NCBI RefSeq assembly: GCF_000682775.1
Contig: NZ_AWFI01000016.1
Span: forward strand, 173,060 to 237,059
Source: Hyphomonas sp. L-53-1-40
Lineage (GTDB): Bacteria > Pseudomonadota > Alphaproteobacteria > Caulobacterales > Hyphomonadaceae
Reading direction: 5' to 3'
DNA length: 64,000 bases
Part shown: positions 26,425 to 38,468 of the stretch, piece by piece
Layout: each line of letters begins with the position of its first letter
Position numbering within the stretch: the stretch's first letter is position 1
The notes under the pieces: model-generated
Database searches by the model: none
The model's input: only the letters and a program-made list of their open reading frames with translations
Told to the model about the DNA's origin: nothing
Made by a program: the position numbers and the translations under genes

Positions 26425-27093
26425 ATGACACTTGTAATCGAAATGGTATCGGACCTGGTTTGCCCCTGGTGTTGGCTTGGCAAGCGCAGGATGGACGACG
26501 CAATTAAACTGGTCCCGGAACTGGGTGTGGAACTGATCTTCCGTCCTTTTGAACTGGACCCGACAATTCCTGTCGAAGGCGTCGACTACAAGGCGCATAT
26601 GAAGGAAAAGTTCGGCTCTGATTCCGGAAAGGATCGCGCCAACACAATGCGTGACGCCCTGATCCAGTACGGACAGGAAGAAGGCATCCCGTACCAGTTT
26701 GACCGGATCACACGCCGCCCGAACAGTTTCAACGCGCATCGCCTCGTGCGCTGGGCACAGGGCCAGCAGAAGGGTGCTGAAGCCAAGGAAGCCCTGTTCA
26801 AGGCTTACTTCTCCGACGGACGTGACATCGGAGAGACCGAGGTACTTGTCGACATTGCGCGTGAGATCAATCTCGACCCGTCCATCGTCGCTGAATTAAT
26901 GCCCACCGATGCCGACGTCGAGAATGTCCGCAACGAAGAAGCCCTCTTCCAGCAAATGGGTATAAGTGGTGTGCCGACCTACATCGCGCATCGGCGTATC
27001 GCCGTCCAAGGGGCCGAGACTGCTGAAAAGCTGGCAAAGTTTCTCCAACACGCAGCAACGCAGTTACCGGAAGAACGCTCAGCCCAGGGCTGA
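26425..27093 (+). CDS. DsbA-family FrnE-like thiol oxidoreductase
   Basis: 222 residues, cytosolic DsbA/2-hydroxychromene isomerase-like fold. Starts MTLVIEMVSDLVCPWCWLGK with the CPWC redox motif at the standard position; the cis-proline loop is GISGVPTYI, and the helical insertion is normal. FrnE-type proteins oxidise or isomerise disulfides and are linked to oxidative stress. It ends about 30 nt before a strong hairpin. Confidence 0.92.
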   Translation: MTLVIEMVSDLVCPWCWLGKRRMDDAIKLVPELGVELIFRPFELDPTIPVEGVDYKAHMKEKFGSDSGKDRANTMRDALIQYGQEEGIPYQFDRITRRPNSFNAHRLVRWAQGQQKGAEAKEALFKAYFSDGRDIGETEVLVDIAREINLDPSIVAELMPTDADVENVRNEEALFQQMGISGVPTYIAHRRIAVQGAETAEKLAKFLQHAATQLPEERSAQG

Positions 27094-27122
27094 TCAGACG
27101 ATCTACCACTCCCAAAACGCAG

Positions 27123-27147
27123 AACGCCGCCCCGAAAGGGCGGCGTT
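27123..27147. terminator. Bidirectional hairpin between frnE-like gene and atpC
   Basis: Ten-base stem AACGCCGCCC/GGGCGGCGTT with a five-base loop, located between convergent genes. T-tracts are short on both sides, but stem strength and position support termination. Confidence 0.7.
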
Positions 27148-27172
27148 CCTGTTTGCCTAACTGTCGGTTCGG

Positions 27173-27580
27173 TTAGTGAACCATCGCCGCCTTGAGGCTT
27201 TCGAGATAATCGTAGTGCTCTTGCAATGCGAGCTTGGCGGTGTCGCCCTTGTCCAGTGACTGGATTTTCAGAAGAGTCTCGTCGAGCTCCTTCTGGACAT
27301 CCTCAACTTTCAGCTTATCCAGCATACGGGCTTCTTCCGCCAGGATGGTCAGGCCTTCGGCCGTCACATCGGCAAAACCGCCACGCACAAAGATGCGCAT
27401 CTTGACGGTGTCGCCTTCCAGAACACGAACAACACCGTTCTTGAGCGTGGTCATGAACGGAGCATGGTTTGCGAGCACACCGAACTCACCTTCCGAGCCG
27501 GGGGCAATCACGTGATCCACCTCGCCGGAGAAAAGTTCTCTGGCGGGAGATACGAGTGAGAAGTGGAGTTTGTTGGCCAT
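27173..27580 (-). CDS. atpC: F1 ATP synthase epsilon subunit
   Basis: 135 residues: N-terminal beta-sandwich with LVSPARELFSGEVDHVIAPG and GEFGVLANHAPFMTTLKNGV, then a short C-terminal helical part (ARMLDKLKVEDVQKEL). It links the rotor to the catalytic hexamer and restrains ATP hydrolysis. Last gene of the atpHAGDC operon, 20 nt after atpD. Length is normal. Confidence 0.97.
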   Translation of the reverse strand: MANKLHFSLVSPARELFSGEVDHVIAPGSEGEFGVLANHAPFMTTLKNGVVRVLEGDTVKMRIFVRGGFADVTAEGLTILAEEARMLDKLKVEDVQKELDETLLKIQSLDKGDTAKLALQEHYDYLESLKAAMVH

Positions 27581-27600
27581 TCGTCCCTGTCCGTTGTCGC

Positions 27601-29951
<2,351 letters not shown>

Positions 29952-29992
29952 GTCAGGCCTTCTGGTTCTTCGTTCTCAATCTGCGGGTGATA

Positions 29993-31540
29993 TCAGGCGA
30001 ATTTCGCCGTGAAGTCGTCGAGCGTCTTTTTGATACCGGCTTCGATATCGTCCGTGAGAGCCTTCTCCTCACGAATTTTCGACAAGAGATCCGTCTTGGC
30101 GCCGCGAATGTGAGCCAAAAGTTCCTTCTCGTACCGGGTGACGTCTTTCAGTTCGACCTTGTCAAGATAACCGCGTGTACCGGCATAGATCACGAAGACC
30201 TGCTCTTCCATCAGCAACGGCGAGTATTGTGGCTGCTTCAGGAGTTCAGTCAGGCGCGCACCACGGTTCAGCAGGCGCTGGGTTGCGGCATCGAGGTCAG
30301 AGCCGAATTTCGCAAAGGCGGCCATTTCGCGATACTGGGCGAGTTCACCCTTCATCGAACCGGCGACTTTCTTCATCGCCTTGGTCTGAGCAGCCGAACC
30401 CACGCGAGACACTGAGAGACCGACGTTCACGGCCGGGCGGATACCCTGGTAGAACAGGTCCGTTTCGAGGAAGATCTGGCCGTCGGTGATCGAGATCACG
30501 TTCGTCGGGATGTAGGCCGACACGTCGTTGGCCTGAGTTTCAATGATCGGCAGGGCCGTCAGCGAACCGTTACCAGCCGCATCACCCATTTTGGCGGCGC
30601 GCTCAAGCAGACGGCTGTGGAGATAGAACACGTCACCCGGATAGGCTTCGCGGCCTGGAGGACGACGCAGCAGCAGGGACATCTGGCGATACGCGACAGC
30701 CTGCTTGGAGAGGTCATCATAGATAATCAGGGCATGCATGCCGTTATCGCGGAACCACTCGCCCATGGCGCAGCCGGTGAACGGTGCGAGGTACTGGAGT
30801 GGAGCCGGCTCGGAAGCCGTCGCGGATACGACGATTGTATAGTCGAGGGCACCGCGCTCTTCGAGTGTCTTGACGACTTGAGCCACGGTAGAACGCTTCT
30901 GACCGATGGCGACATAAACGCAGAACAGCTTTTCACTGTCGCTCTTGGCGGCATCATTGGTCGGCTTCTGGTTCAGGATGGTGTCGATGCACACGGCGGT
31001 CTTGCCGGTCTGGCGGTCACCAATAACGAGTTCGCGCTGACCGCGGCCAACCGGGATCATGGCGTCAATAGCCTTGATACCCGTCATCATGGGCTCGTGA
31101 ACGGATTTGCGCGGGATAATGCCAGGAGCCTTCACATCAACACGTGCGCGCTCAGCAACGTCCGTCAGCGGGCCCTTGCCGTCGATCGGCTCGCCCAGCG
31201 GGTTCACGACGCGACCGAGCAGACCTTTGCCCACTGGCGCGGCCACGATCTCGTCGAGACGTTTAACGGTGTCGCCTTCCTTGATCGAACGGTCGTCGCC
31301 GAAAATCACGACGCCGACATTGTCGCTCTCAAGGTTCAGCGCCATGCCTTTGATGCCGCCGTCGAATTCAACCATTTCGCCAGCCTGTACGCTGTCGAGA
31401 CCGTAGATGCGGGCGATACCGTCGCCAACTGACAGAACCTGACCGACATCGGAAACTTCAGCTTCAACGCCGAAGTTTTCGATCTGCGATTTCAGGATGC
31501 CCGAAATTTCTGCTGGTGAGATGTCCATCGAGCTACTCAT
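29993..31540 (-). CDS. atpA: F1 ATP synthase alpha subunit
   Basis: 515 residues, regulatory nucleotide-binding subunit. Walker [28 protein letters not shown], and [18 protein letters not shown]. The start codon overlaps the atpH stop as ATGA (translational coupling). Length is normal. Confidence 0.99.
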   Translation of the reverse strand: MSSSMDISPAEISGILKSQIENFGVEAEVSDVGQVLSVGDGIARIYGLDSVQAGEMVEFDGGIKGMALNLESDNVGVVIFGDDRSIKEGDTVKRLDEIVAAPVGKGLLGRVVNPLGEPIDGKGPLTDVAERARVDVKAPGIIPRKSVHEPMMTGIKAIDAMIPVGRGQRELVIGDRQTGKTAVCIDTILNQKPTNDAAKSDSEKLFCVYVAIGQKRSTVAQVVKTLEERGALDYTIVVSATASEPAPLQYLAPFTGCAMGEWFRDNGMHALIIYDDLSKQAVAYRQMSLLLRRPPGREAYPGDVFYLHSRLLERAAKMGDAAGNGSLTALPIIETQANDVSAYIPTNVISITDGQIFLETDLFYQGIRPAVNVGLSVSRVGSAAQTKAMKKVAGSMKGELAQYREMAAFAKFGSDLDAATQRLLNRGARLTELLKQPQYSPLLMEEQVFVIYAGTRGYLDKVELKDVTRYEKELLAHIRGAKTDLLSKIREEKALTDDIEAGIKKTLDDFTAKFA

Positions 31541-32127
31541 GCTCCCTTCATGGCGGTGTTCATGCGATCAAGTTTGGCAGCAAGGCTTGCGTCAACGAGC
31601 TGAGAGCCGATGCGCAGCTGAATGCCGCCGATCAGCGAGGGATCAACCTCACTGGACAATTCGACCTCGCCGCCAACGGCCTTTGCGAGGATAGATTCGA
31701 TACGCTGGCGCTCGGCACCAGACATTTCCTTTGCGGTTCGAACAACGGCGCGCTTCACGCCGCGCTGTTTCGCATACAATTCGTCAAAGGCGATTTGGGC
31801 ACCCAGAATATCCTGAGAACGGCCATTGCGTGCCATTACGCCCACGAAATTCACGAGAAGTCCGGAGAAGCCGGCCTTTTTCATGATTGCCGACAGGCCA
31901 GAAACTTTTTCATCTGCAGAAAAGGCCGGAGACGCCATCAGTGTGGCGAGGTCTTTAGCCTCTCCCGGGAGCTTTGCAAAAGCCTGAAAATCCTTGTGGA
32001 CACTGGCGAGCTCACCCTTGTCCTGAGCAAGGTCGAACAGAGCGCTGGCATAGCGCCGGGCAGCTTCGCTCGCTTGTGTCACTTTAGATGCAGCCAAGGT
32101 TCTGTCGTCCGTGGTTGAGTCGGCCAA
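31537..32127 (-). CDS. atpH: F1 ATP synthase delta subunit (OSCP), start uncertain
   Basis: About 196 residues; delta/OSCP connects F1 to the peripheral stalk. Recognisable by [15 protein letters not shown] near the N-terminus, [14 protein letters not shown], and the C-terminal [21 protein letters not shown]. The frame has no ATG upstream of the conserved region: candidate starts are TTG codons (54 nt further upstream, at the coordinate given, or before LAASK) and several GTG codons, the last before VTQASE. None has a good SD. The conserved region shows the gene is intact; the exact start needs proteomics. First gene of the atp operon, downstream of priA. Confidence 0.9.
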   Translation of the reverse strand: MADSTTDDRTLAASKVTQASEAARRYASALFDLAQDKGELASVHKDFQAFAKLPGEAKDLATLMASPAFSADEKVSGLSAIMKKAGFSGLLVNFVGVMARNGRSQDILGAQIAFDELYAKQRGVKRAVVRTAKEMSGAERQRIESILAKAVGGEVELSSEVDPSLIGGIQLRIGSQLVDASLAAKLDRMNTAMKGA

Positions 32128-32275
32128 ATCGACCGGAAATACAAAGCAAGGCACAGCACCCTTCGGCACGCGCCCATACAAACTGTGCGCCGCTTAGCAT
32201 CAGTCTTTCAGCCTGACAACAGAGCCAAAGACGCAATGTATGCGGCGAAATGGCATTCACTGCAAAACCATGGGC

Positions 32276-34444
32276 TTACAGGAAAGAGTATGGATCAATG
32301 TCGACTGACATCCTCACCGCATTTGGCAGCCTCAACCGAGCGATCCATGCTGCCATATAGGCTGAAAGGTCAATGTTCTTGGGCGATTTCACGAGAAAGC
32401 GCCGACGGTGACGGCCCCTGAGCACGGCGATTGGAGCGGGCGCTGGCCCGAAAACCTCAACGCCCTCACCATTGGGCGCTTGCTGTATGATTTGCAGCGC
32501 GATTTCATCCACTTGCTGCGCAGACGGCGCAGACAGAATCATTGCGGCGAGTCGTCCAAATGGCGGGAGGCCAAGTTCCGCGCGAACTTCCCGCTCGATC
32601 TGCAAAAATCCGTCACGGTTATTGTCGGCCAGCGCCATCATGGCAGGATTGTCGGGCGCATAAGTCTGAACCAGTGCGCGCCCGGGGCGCTCGGCCCGCC
32701 CTGCCCTGCCCGCAACCTGGCTGAGCAATTGGTAGGTCCGCTCACCAGCGCGCAAGTCTCCGCCCTTCATACCGCTGTCAGCATCTACAACACCAACTAG
32801 GGTAAGATTTGGGAAATTGTGTCCCTTGGCCACGATCTGCGTGCCGATCAGGACATCAATTTCACCTTGCTCCATTCGCTCCACGATCCCGCGCGTCGCC
32901 TCCCCACCCTGTGCAGTGTCGGAAGAAAAGATTTCGATGCGGGCGTCCGGCAGCAGGGTTCTGACCTCTTCGGCCACGCGCTCGACGCCCGGCCCAACCC
33001 CCATCAGCGAGTCAGCGGCCCCGCAATGGGGGCAGACCTTTGGCTTGGGAATGGAATAGCCGGTCACATGACACACCAGACGCCCCGTATAACGGTGCTC
33101 GGTCAGCCAGTTCTCTGTACCGGGTGTCTTTAAACGTTCACCGCAACTCTTGCAGAGCACCAGGGGGGCGTAACCCCGGCGGTTGAGAAACAAGAGAGTT
33201 TGTTCGCCCACCGCCAGCGTTTCCTGCATGGCATGTATCAGGTGAGGCGACAGCCAGTGATTTCGCTCTGGCGGCGCGCGGCGCAAGTCAACCAGATCAA
33301 CATCCGGCAATCGTGAAGCACCCGGACGCGCGGACAATTGCAGGCGGTGATACCGGCCTGTCTCGGCGTTCACCACTGTCTCAAGCGCGGGCGTCGCAGA
33401 GGCAAGCACGACAATTGCCCCTTCGAGCTTCGCGCGCATCACCGCCATATCACGCGCATGATAGGTGACCCCGTCTTCCTGTTTGTAGCTGCCATCATGC
33501 TCTTCATCGATGATGATGAGTTTCAGCTTATGGAATGGCAGGAACAGGGCGGATCGCGCCCCGATTACGATGCGGGCACGACCATGCGCCACTTCCCGCC
33601 ACGTCCGGCGGCGTTCCTTGTCGGACAAGCCGGAATGCCAAGGCGCCGGCTTGGCGCCAAACCGCACTTCGAACCGGGACAGAATGGCCTGCGTCAGAGC
33701 AATTTCCGGCAATAGAACCAGTATCTGCGCATCCGGGTCCGTTCGCAAAGACTCTGCGATGGCCTCAAAATAGACTTCGGTTTTTCCCGAGCCGGTGACA
33801 CCATCAATCAGGAAGGTAGAAAAGCCGCGCGCGCTGACGGCCCGCTTCAACGCTTCAGCAGCCTCAGACTGTTCGTCTGTCAGCGTAGCGCCTGGCAAGT
33901 CAGGTGATGGCACATCAAACGGAAGATCTGTCTGCATGGATTGAGCCCGCAACACGCCCGCTTCAGCCAGTCCCTTCACGACGCCAGACGACACGCCCGC
34001 CGCCTCGGCAAGCGTCGAGGCAGTCTGAGCGCCCAGCTGCTCGGCTGCCTCGATCAGTTTGGTGCGGGCTTCGGTGACACGTGGGGGTGACTCACCGGTC
34101 AGGTAATAGACCGTCTCCGTAGGTGACGGCTCAAGACCGCCCCGCGAGCGCAGCGCCATACCCAATACATGTCCCGGATGAGAAACTGTGTAACGCGCAG
34201 CCCATTGGACGAATTCCCGCATGGCAGCCGTCATGGGTGGCGTTGAATAGACTCCACTCACGTCTTTCAGTTTCCGACCTTCGCCTGCACTGTCTGGCAA
34301 TAACTCCAGTACAACGCCCAGCCGTTCATACTTGCCGAGCGGCGCCGCGACATAGGAGCCTTCCTGAACGTCGAGCCCGTCCGGAACCGCATAATCGAAT
34401 GGTTCGGGCAACGGCAATGGAAAGAGAATCCGGGCGACAGGCAT
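32276..34444 (-). CDS. priA: Primosomal replication helicase PriA
   Basis: 722 residues. N-terminal DNA-binding part (ARILFPLPLPEPFDYAVPDG), helicase motifs GVTGSGKTEVYFEAI (Walker A) and IIIDEEHDGSYKQEDG (DEEH box), zinc-binding cysteine pairs in CKSCGERL and CPHCGAADSL, and QVAGRAGRAERPG. PriA restarts stalled forks by loading DnaB. An in-frame TTG lies two codons upstream; the ATG is used here. priA immediately before atpH is the usual alphaproteobacterial order. Confidence 0.97.
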   Translation of the reverse strand: MPVARILFPLPLPEPFDYAVPDGLDVQEGSYVAAPLGKYERLGVVLELLPDSAGEGRKLKDVSGVYSTPPMTAAMREFVQWAARYTVSHPGHVLGMALRSRGGLEPSPTETVYYLTGESPPRVTEARTKLIEAAEQLGAQTASTLAEAAGVSSGVVKGLAEAGVLRAQSMQTDLPFDVPSPDLPGATLTDEQSEAAEALKRAVSARGFSTFLIDGVTGSGKTEVYFEAIAESLRTDPDAQILVLLPEIALTQAILSRFEVRFGAKPAPWHSGLSDKERRRTWREVAHGRARIVIGARSALFLPFHKLKLIIIDEEHDGSYKQEDGVTYHARDMAVMRAKLEGAIVVLASATPALETVVNAETGRYHRLQLSARPGASRLPDVDLVDLRRAPPERNHWLSPHLIHAMQETLAVGEQTLLFLNRRGYAPLVLCKSCGERLKTPGTENWLTEHRYTGRLVCHVTGYSIPKPKVCPHCGAADSLMGVGPGVERVAEEVRTLLPDARIEIFSSDTAQGGEATRGIVERMEQGEIDVLIGTQIVAKGHNFPNLTLVGVVDADSGMKGGDLRAGERTYQLLSQVAGRAGRAERPGRALVQTYAPDNPAMMALADNNRDGFLQIEREVRAELGLPPFGRLAAMILSAPSAQQVDEIALQIIQQAPNGEGVEVFGPAPAPIAVLRGRHRRRFLVKSPKNIDLSAYMAAWIARLRLPNAVRMSVDIDPYSFL

Positions 34445-34503
34445 GGGCAATCCCCTAGCGCGTCCCCCTTACAGTGTCGAACCCCTCACGGCATTCGCTG
34501 GCA

Positions 34504-36294
34504 TCAACGAAACTCCACACCGTCAAACCGACCAGTCTGTCGCCAAGCGGAAATATGCGCAAAATAGGCGCGGGGGCCACCAGGGTGCCCAACCGCATAC
34601 TTGTTCAGCTCCGTCAGACCCTTGCCTTCATTATTGTAGTAACCGGGCGTGCAATCGGGGGATCCGATCATCATGCCAGAACCGCTCAGCACAAGGTCGA
34701 CCCACGCATCCTGAGCTGTTTCGGTCGGCTCGACTTCAGAAAATCCATTTTTCTCCGTGTGCGATACAATCGCGGAGATCGTGTTTGCATGGTCCACGAT
34801 ATTGTGCGGCACATTGGAGATCAGGTTCGCTGCCTGACTTGGCTGAACAATGAAGGCATTTGGAAACCCGTGAACCTGATTGCCATGTAGCGTGCGCATA
34901 CCGTCACGCCAACAGTCCGAAAGTGTCTGCCCGTCCCGACCGACAAGATCAAAGCCAGCGCGCGATGTGTAGGTCGACCCTACCTCAAAGCCCGACGCAT
35001 AGATGATGCAATCGACTTCGTACTCCAAACCATTTGCGACCAAACCTGTCTCGGTTACGCGCTCAACTCCCTGCCCGTCTGTGTCGACGAGTTGCGTGCC
35101 CGGCTCATTGAATGCTTGCAGATAGGAGTCGTGAAAGCACGGGCGTTTGCAGAGTTGACGGTACCATGCTTTCAACTTGTCTGCGGTCTCGGAATCTTCG
35201 ACGATGGAATCCACGCGGCTACGGATTTCCTCCATCTTTTCAAAGTCGGCATCTTCGAAGGCAACCATCATATTTTGGGGCGTCCACTCACTCGGGGGAA
35301 GCGCCATGACTTTCTCGCGGATGCGGCGCGATAATTCGGTCCAGCCGTCCATTACGAGATCTGTCTCCGGCAAGCCCTGCGACTGGTTTTCCACGAAATT
35401 GTCGTACCAGCGCTGTTGCCAGCCGGGCCCCGCGACTTCCTTGAACCAGTCCGGGTCAATAGGCGCATTGTTCCGAACGTCGACGGAGGATGGTGTACGC
35501 TGGAACACCAGCAATTGTTTCGCTGACTTGGCCAGGTGCGGTACGCACTGGATCGATGTGGCGCCCGTCCCGATCAGTGCGACCCGCTTGTCGGCAAGCT
35601 TGTCCATATGAGCACCGGACGGATCGCCGCCGGTATAGTCGTAGTCCCACCGACTGGTGTGAAACGCCTTTCCGCCAAACGTTTCAATACCCGGGATGCC
35701 GGGCAGTTTCGCGACGTGCAGCGGCCCGGTCCCCATACCCACATATTTTGCCGTGAATGCATCGCCGCGAGAGGTGCGCACCAGCCAGTGACTCGCGGCA
35801 TCATTCCATTCCAGCGCCGTTACTTCGGTATGGAATAGCGCCTTGTCGTAGAGATCGAACTGCGACGCGATGCGTTTGCAGTGGTCTCGGATTTCCGGGG
35901 CATGGGCGTATTTCTCGGTGGGCATATGCCCTGTCTCTTCGAGCAGGGGCATATAGATCATCGACGCTGTATCACATTGCGCACCCGGATAGCGGTTCCA
36001 ATACCAGGTGCCGCCGAAGTCACCGCCTTTTTCAACAATTCGAACATCATCAATACCGGCCTTTTTGAGCCGAGCGCCGACAACGAGGCCGGCAAACCCA
36101 CCACCAATAAAGGCAAACTTCACATGATCTGTTACAGGCGCCCGCTCGATCACGGGCTTATGGGGATCATCGGACAGGTCTTCGAATTCGGCCAGTCGCT
36201 TGTACTGGGCGTTTCCCTCGGACCTGATCCGCTTGTCACGCTCGTCGCGGTACTTCTGCTTGATCTTGTCCTTGTCCAGCGCGGTGATGCTCAT
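34504..36294 (-). CDS. Flavin-containing Baeyer-Villiger-type monooxygenase
   Basis: 596 residues. FAD-binding FIGGGFAGLVVGARLKKAG, the Baeyer-Villiger fingerprint FGGKAFHTSRWDYD (FxGxxxHxxxW[D/P]), and the NADPH-binding RVALIGTGATSIQCVP. These enzymes insert oxygen next to a ketone, or oxidise N or S atoms, using NADPH and O2. The N-terminal extension of about 55 charged residues is like that of the phenylacetone/steroid monooxygenase group. Substrate is not callable. SD AGGAA precedes the ATG. Probably monocistronic, between priA and a stress-protein gene. Confidence 0.92.
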   Translation of the reverse strand: MSITALDKDKIKQKYRDERDKRIRSEGNAQYKRLAEFEDLSDDPHKPVIERAPVTDHVKFAFIGGGFAGLVVGARLKKAGIDDVRIVEKGGDFGGTWYWNRYPGAQCDTASMIYMPLLEETGHMPTEKYAHAPEIRDHCKRIASQFDLYDKALFHTEVTALEWNDAASHWLVRTSRGDAFTAKYVGMGTGPLHVAKLPGIPGIETFGGKAFHTSRWDYDYTGGDPSGAHMDKLADKRVALIGTGATSIQCVPHLAKSAKQLLVFQRTPSSVDVRNNAPIDPDWFKEVAGPGWQQRWYDNFVENQSQGLPETDLVMDGWTELSRRIREKVMALPPSEWTPQNMMVAFEDADFEKMEEIRSRVDSIVEDSETADKLKAWYRQLCKRPCFHDSYLQAFNEPGTQLVDTDGQGVERVTETGLVANGLEYEVDCIIYASGFEVGSTYTSRAGFDLVGRDGQTLSDCWRDGMRTLHGNQVHGFPNAFIVQPSQAANLISNVPHNIVDHANTISAIVSHTEKNGFSEVEPTETAQDAWVDLVLSGSGMMIGSPDCTPGYYNNEGKGLTELNKYAVGHPGGPRAYFAHISAWRQTGRFDGVEFR

Positions 36295-36364
36295 TTCCTA
36301 CCCCATAAGAATGCGGATCAGGTCCGCTTATAGGGTCATCTTGCCTACATTCCCCGAACGGAAA

Positions 36365-37342
36365 TCAAGCATGTTCCAGATTCAAAATGGCACGTTCGAT
36401 TTCCTGCATGAGATCCGCCTTGGAGGGACCAGTCATGCCTTCATCATCGGCCACTTCAAGCGTCCTCACATCGTAGGCCCAGCGATGCAGCAGTTCGAGT
36501 TTGACCTCGTCGGAACAGGGCACCCTCATGAGGTCACCGACCGAATGGAATACAGAGGCAGGATCGAGCATTGCCGCGTCGAGGTCGATGTCCAGAGATC
36601 GACTCGATTGGTACAGTTTCTCAAGATATCGTTGTCGCGCGAGATACGCTTCTGCGGAGGCACGATCGGGGAATATCTTGCCCGACACATAGAAAACGCC
36701 GCTACCGTCGTCGATAATCGCTTCATCTTGTTGCTCACTCGCCCGAACGGTAAGCACCGGCGCCTTTGGAACATAGCCATGGTCTGGAAGGCCATGCAAA
36801 TGAACCTCCTTGCCCGAATGAGCCTTCAGTATCTGCACTGCGCGACGCTCATCCCCCGCATTCCAGGTTCGGACCCAGAGGGTCAGGCCACCGTGCTTGA
36901 TCTGGTCGGCAACATATTCCCCATGCTCTTTTCCAATCAGCTTTGCCAACACAACGCCTATAGTGGCGCCGCTTCCGCCGCCGAGAACCAATGCCGCGAG
37001 CGCAGCAGCCATAGCACCACCGGACGCCACAACCGGGATGAGGCCTGCAATCGCACCAATATAGATCAGGCCGCCAATCACCGCGCCTTCTGCGTTGCCA
37101 ACATCCTCCTCTGCCACATAGGCGATCCGGGGCGCGGAAAAATCGTCCTCAATTTCAGCAACCCTTCGGTAAGCGTGGCCGAGCTTCTTTTCCACACTAT
37201 CTGTTGCGGCGAGCAGCGATATCTCGGCTCGATCGAACCCGTGGGACAGAAGGTCGTCGATGGCCGCTTGCAGGGCATCCTCGGATTCAAACACGCCGAC
37301 GGCTTCGCGAACCTTCAGTTTTTGTACGTCGCTCACCATCAA
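36365..37342 (-). CDS. Composite membrane-associated stress-like protein
   Basis: 325 residues, not a named family. Three parts are visible. Residues about 10-55 (VGVFESEDALQAAIDDLLSH, then GFDRAEISLLA) resemble the general-stress-protein 17M-like domain. Residues about 80-140 are a glycine/alanine-rich hydrophobic segment with glycine-zipper spacing. Residues about 265-325 (FHSVGDLMRVPCSDEVK, then LLHRWAYDVRTLEVADDEGM) match, as I recall, a small stand-alone protein common in alphaproteobacteria. An ATG one codon later is equally likely. Upstream of and divergent from moxR. A role in membrane stress is inference. Confidence 0.75.
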   Translation of the reverse strand: MMVSDVQKLKVREAVGVFESEDALQAAIDDLLSHGFDRAEISLLAATDSVEKKLGHAYRRVAEIEDDFSAPRIAYVAEEDVGNAEGAVIGGLIYIGAIAGLIPVVASGGAMAAALAALVLGGGSGATIGVVLAKLIGKEHGEYVADQIKHGGLTLWVRTWNAGDERRAVQILKAHSGKEVHLHGLPDHGYVPKAPVLTVRASEQQDEAIIDDGSGVFYVSGKIFPDRASAEAYLARQRYLEKLYQSSRSLDIDLDAAMLDPASVFHSVGDLMRVPCSDEVKLELLHRWAYDVRTLEVADDEGMTGPSKADLMQEIERAILNLEHA

Positions 37343-37475
37343 CCTCCTGTGTTTCGGCCGCAGCCTAACGCAATATTAACCGCAGGAATAATCCGGCACA
37401 CTACGTAGATGACCGAGTGCCTACCCCAGCGATACATCTTGCCAGCTCCGGCCAGCGCCCCTACCCCTTTCAGAG

Positions 37476-38456
37476 ATGACAAAAACAATCTCCACCGGCT
37501 ATGAGCCCATGACGTCGATTGAAGCGATCACGTCTGGCCTCGAATCCGTCGGCTACATTTCGACCCAGCAGATCTCGACTGCTGTTTTCCTGGCACTTGG
37601 CCTGCGCAAGCCAATTTTGATTGAAGGGCCAGCAGGCGTCGGCAAGACCGATCTCGCCGCTTCGCTTTCGCGCTGGTTGGACGTGCCACTGCTGCGACTG
37701 CAATGCTATGAGGGCCTCGATGAGGGCAAAGCATTGTATGAGTGGAAGTATGGCAAGCAGCTTCTCTACACCCAACTGCTGAAGGAAAAGCTGAACGAAG
37801 TCGTCGGCGATGAGAAATCGCTCGAATCCTCGCTGGCCAAACTCGGTTCCTTTGAAGACCTATTCTTTTCAGAACAGTTTCTCGAGGCTCGCCCCCTGCT
37901 GACCGCCATGCGCCAGTCCGCGGGCAGCGTTCTGCTGGTCGACGAGATCGACAAGTCTGATGAGGAATTTGAAGCCTTTTTGCTCGAAGTCCTCTCAGAC
38001 TATCAGGTAACCGTACCGGAGATCGGCACAATCAAGGCCAATGTTCCACCGATAGTTATTCTAACTTCGAATAATGTACGCGAATTGGGAGACGCCTTGA
38101 AGCGGCGCTGCCTGCACCTTCATATCGGCTTTCCGGACCACAAGCGCGAGCAGCGCATTGTGCAAGCGCGCGTGGAAGGCATTTCGGAAGATTTGCTCAA
38201 CCAAATGGTCTGCTTCGTTCAGTCGGTGCGAGACCTGGACATAAAGAAGCAGCCTTCGATTGCCGAGACGGTCGATTGGGCGAAAACATTGCTGTTGCTC
38301 CACGCAAATGCCCTCGATGAGCGCTTCGTTAAGGACACGCTGAATGTATTGCTCAAGCATGAGAGCGACATTGCCGCCGTGTCCGGAGATGTACCAAAAC
38401 TTGTCCGTGAAGCGACCAATGGCAAACCTGCCTATGCGGGACAGATCACACGCTGA
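37476..38456 (+). CDS. MoxR-type AAA+ ATPase
   Basis: 326 residues. Walker A GPAGVGKT at 51-58, Walker B VLLVDEIDKSDEEFE, sensor 1 VILTSNNVRELGDALKRRC. MoxR ATPases pair with von Willebrand factor A proteins to activate or load metal cofactors into partner enzymes. The next gene, 12 nt on, encodes a CoxE-like VWA protein, so the two form such a pair. No carbon monoxide dehydrogenase, methanol dehydrogenase or similar client is in the window. Confidence 0.94.
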   Translation: MTKTISTGYEPMTSIEAITSGLESVGYISTQQISTAVFLALGLRKPILIEGPAGVGKTDLAASLSRWLDVPLLRLQCYEGLDEGKALYEWKYGKQLLYTQLLKEKLNEVVGDEKSLESSLAKLGSFEDLFFSEQFLEARPLLTAMRQSAGSVLLVDEIDKSDEEFEAFLLEVLSDYQVTVPEIGTIKANVPPIVILTSNNVRELGDALKRRCLHLHIGFPDHKREQRIVQARVEGISEDLLNQMVCFVQSVRDLDIKKQPSIAETVDWAKTLLLLHANALDERFVKDTLNVLLKHESDIAAVSGDVPKLVREATNGKPAYAGQITR

Positions 38457-38468
38457 TCCGGAACTGAT

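Noticed and set aside
30617..31432. 271-codon plus-strand open frame opposite atpA
   Set aside because: Shadow of a highly conserved ATP synthase gene.
36200..37408. 402-codon plus-strand open frame over the composite stress protein
   Set aside because: The minus-strand frame has recognisable domains and a sensible start; the plus-strand product has no motif.
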